A stretch of DNA of 64,000 nucleotides from Planctomycetota bacterium (GTDB taxonomy: Bacteria > Planctomycetota > PLA2), in the NCBI GenBank assembly GCA_021776735.1, contig JAJFFH010000062.1, positions 1 to 64,000 on the forward strand. The letters run 5' to 3'. This document shows positions 63,067 to 64,000 of the stretch, piece after piece (within the stretch, counting starts at the first letter, position 1; every line of letters starts with the position of its first letter). The position numbers were made by a program, and so were the translations under genes. The notes beneath the pieces were generated by a model. That model made no database searches, was not told where the DNA came from, and was given only the letters and a program-made list of their open reading frames with translations.

Positions 63067-63228
63067 CTATCCCACGCGAAACAGCGCCCGAACAGCCCAG
63101 ACCAAGACGACCGTGATCGCGGCCCACAGGACGCACCCGACGACCGGCAGGGTCACCCGGCACTTCGGACAGGTTCTGGTGAGGAGCGGGACCCGGGTCC
63201 AGCATGCCTTGCACGTTCGAATACGCAT
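63067..63228 (-). CDS. zinc-ribbon membrane miniprotein upstream of the TIR gene
   Basis: The protein has 53 residues: MRIRTCKACWTRVPLLTRTC PKCR, then one hydrophobic helix (LPVVGCVLWAAITVVLVWAV) and a basic end. Two C-x2-C pairs (Cys6/Cys9, Cys20/Cys23) form a zinc-ribbon half. I chose the ATG at 63228 because it directly precedes the ribbon. It ends 13 nt before the TIR gene on the same strand, so the two are probably one transcript. A homologous gene diverges from it at 63371. Confidence 0.7.
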   Translation of the reverse strand: MRIRTCKACWTRVPLLTRTCPKCRVTLPVVGCVLWAAITVVLVWAVRALFRVG

Positions 63229-63370
63229 TCCTACCGAGTGAATTGCCGCCCGGCCCCAGGTCCGTAAGGTTTCGGGCGAAAACGGCGCGGCGCGTCCGGG
63301 GCACGCAGATGTCACCCCAACGTGACAGGGACGAAACAAGCGGGAATTGGCCGGTACAATGCGCGGCGAA
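63229..63370. promoter_or_regulatory. shared divergent control region of the two zinc-ribbon genes
   Basis: These 142 nt separate two divergently transcribed paralogues and must contain both promoters. I do not see a strong -35/-10 pair or a clear palindromic operator. Confidence 0.4.
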
Positions 63371-63526
63371 ATGGCGATCGGAAAATGTGGCTCGTGCTAC
63401 ACCCGTGTGCCGCTCACGGCCCGTAAATGCCCGAAGTGCGGCCAAGGCATCTCGCATGGCTGGTGCGTCGTCGCTGCGCTCGTGGTCGCCCTGGTTGTGT
63501 GGGCGATGCGGCTGCTTCGCCGGTAG
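63371..63526 (+). CDS. second zinc-ribbon membrane miniprotein, divergent paralogue
   Basis: The protein has 51 residues: MAIGKCGSCYTRVPLTARKC PKCGQG, then SHGWCVVAALVVALVVWAMR and a basic end. The pattern C-x2-C...TRVPL-x-(A/T)R-x-CPKC followed by one membrane helix matches the minus-strand protein at 63067-63228 almost position for position. Its stop is 6 nt from the convergent flavodoxin stop. Confidence 0.7.
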   Translation: MAIGKCGSCYTRVPLTARKCPKCGQGISHGWCVVAALVVALVVWAMRLLRR

Positions 63527-63532
63527 CAACCG

Positions 63533-64000
63533 TCATCCGACTGCGTCCACGGACAGCGCGGACAGTTCCTCCTTCAGTTGCGTTGCCCACGCCGCGATCC
63601 GATCGTCCGTCAACTCGGGATCGTTGTCGTCGTCGATCGGCAGCCCGATGAACTTGGTGTCGTTCTCGCACAGGGATCGCGACGCCGTGAATTCACATCC
63701 TTCGACCGGCCACGTTCCGAGGAGGTTCGCGCCGGACTCCCCCAGCACCTCCCACAGGATGCCGAACACATCGACGAAGGTGTCCGCGTAGCCGACCGCG
63801 TCACCGCAGCCGAAAAAGGCAACGTACCGGCCGGTCCAATCCAATTCTTCGAGATCCGGCAGCCGATCCGCCCAATCGTATTGCAGCTCCCCGATGTCCC
63901 AGGTGGACGCGCCCAACAAGAGCACGTCGTACTCGTGCATTTGCGCCGCGGACACGTCCACGACGTTGTGGACCGCCACCACCAACCCGCCGAGCTGCTC
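63533..64000 (-). CDS. flavodoxin, N terminus beyond the window
   Basis: The visible part (about 155 residues) lacks the N-terminal phosphate-binding loop, which must lie past 64000. It shows the flavodoxin core: YDVLLLGASTWDIGELQYDWADRLPDLEELDWTGRYVAFFGCGDAVGYADTFVDVFGILWE, with the aromatic residues that stack on FMN (Trp in STWDIGELQ, Tyr in GDAVGYADT). It belongs to the long-chain type. It carries electrons in place of ferredoxin. The frame is open to the window edge, so the gene is partial here. Confidence 0.92.
   Translation of the reverse strand, partial: EQLGGLVVAVHNVVDVSAAQMHEYDVLLLGASTWDIGELQYDWADRLPDLEELDWTGRYVAFFGCGDAVGYADTFVDVFGILWEVLGESGANLLGTWPVEGCEFTASRSLCENDTKFIGLPIDDDNDPELTDDRIAAWATQLKEELSALSVDAVG

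Overview
The window is GC-rich bacterial chromosome. It most likely comes from a planctomycete-like member of the PVC superphylum. Three things point there: the 16S rRNA carries the GGCTGCAGTC form of the region after the CTACGGGAGG signature; EF-Tu has a [13 protein letters not shown]-type switch I instead of the usual RGITI; and no L30 gene lies between S5 and L15. Long secreted or lipid-anchored proteins of unknown function fit the same lineage. No 23S rRNA, phage gene, transposase or CRISPR array is visible.

Layout. 1-773 (-) is the 5' half of a 16S rRNA gene, with a boxA-containing leader and a promoter near 1.1 kb. 1.3-3.2 kb holds nnrE and an L,D-transpeptidase, convergent. 3.6-14.6 kb (-) is a translation block, hslU-aspS-thrS-infC-rpmI-rplT-pheS-pheT, interrupted between infC and rpmI by one gene on the opposite strand. 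14.7-25.3 kb is mixed housekeeping and envelope genes: a lipoprotein, ndk, a signal-peptidase-like protein lacking its catalytic dyad, an RqcH/NFACT protein, two repeat or coiled-coil secreted proteins, an M1-type peptidase, ribD, miaB and an unknown.

25.3-57.1 kb (-) is one fused str/S10/spc/alpha/rif superregion. In transcription order it reads tRNA-Gly, tRNA-Thr, tuf, tRNA-Trp, secE, nusG, rplK, rplA, rplJ, rplL, rpoB, rpoC, rpsL, rpsG, then an inserted opposite-strand module, then fusA, rpsJ, rplD, rplW, rplB, rpsS, rplV, rpsC, rplP, rpmC, rpsQ, rplN, rplX, rplE, rpsN, rpsH, rplF, rplR, rpsE, rplO, secY, adk, map, infA, rpmJ, rpsM, rpsK, rpoA, rplQ. uL3 (rplC), uS4 (rpsD) and uL30 (rpmD) are absent from their usual places. 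fusA carries an in-frame TAG. Between rpsG and fusA sits a two-gene nucleotidyltransferase module plus tandem repeats that contain copies of the 3' end of rpsG.

57.6-64.0 kb is accessory. It holds a large lipoprotein and a small membrane protein (+), convergent with a TIR-domain membrane receptor-like protein (-). Just upstream of the TIR gene lies a zinc-ribbon membrane miniprotein, and a second zinc-ribbon miniprotein diverges from it. A flavodoxin gene runs off the window end.

Across the window a 13-bp motif, ACGGACGGCGATG, recurs at least nine times exactly, plus close variants, in both orientations and both inside and between genes. It is missing from the long ribosomal and RNA polymerase gene runs. 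It behaves like a dispersed genome-wide element, such as a DNA-uptake-type sequence or a small mobile repeat. This motif, the TIR/zinc-ribbon locus and the rpsG-tail repeats are the strongest candidates for undescribed biology here.
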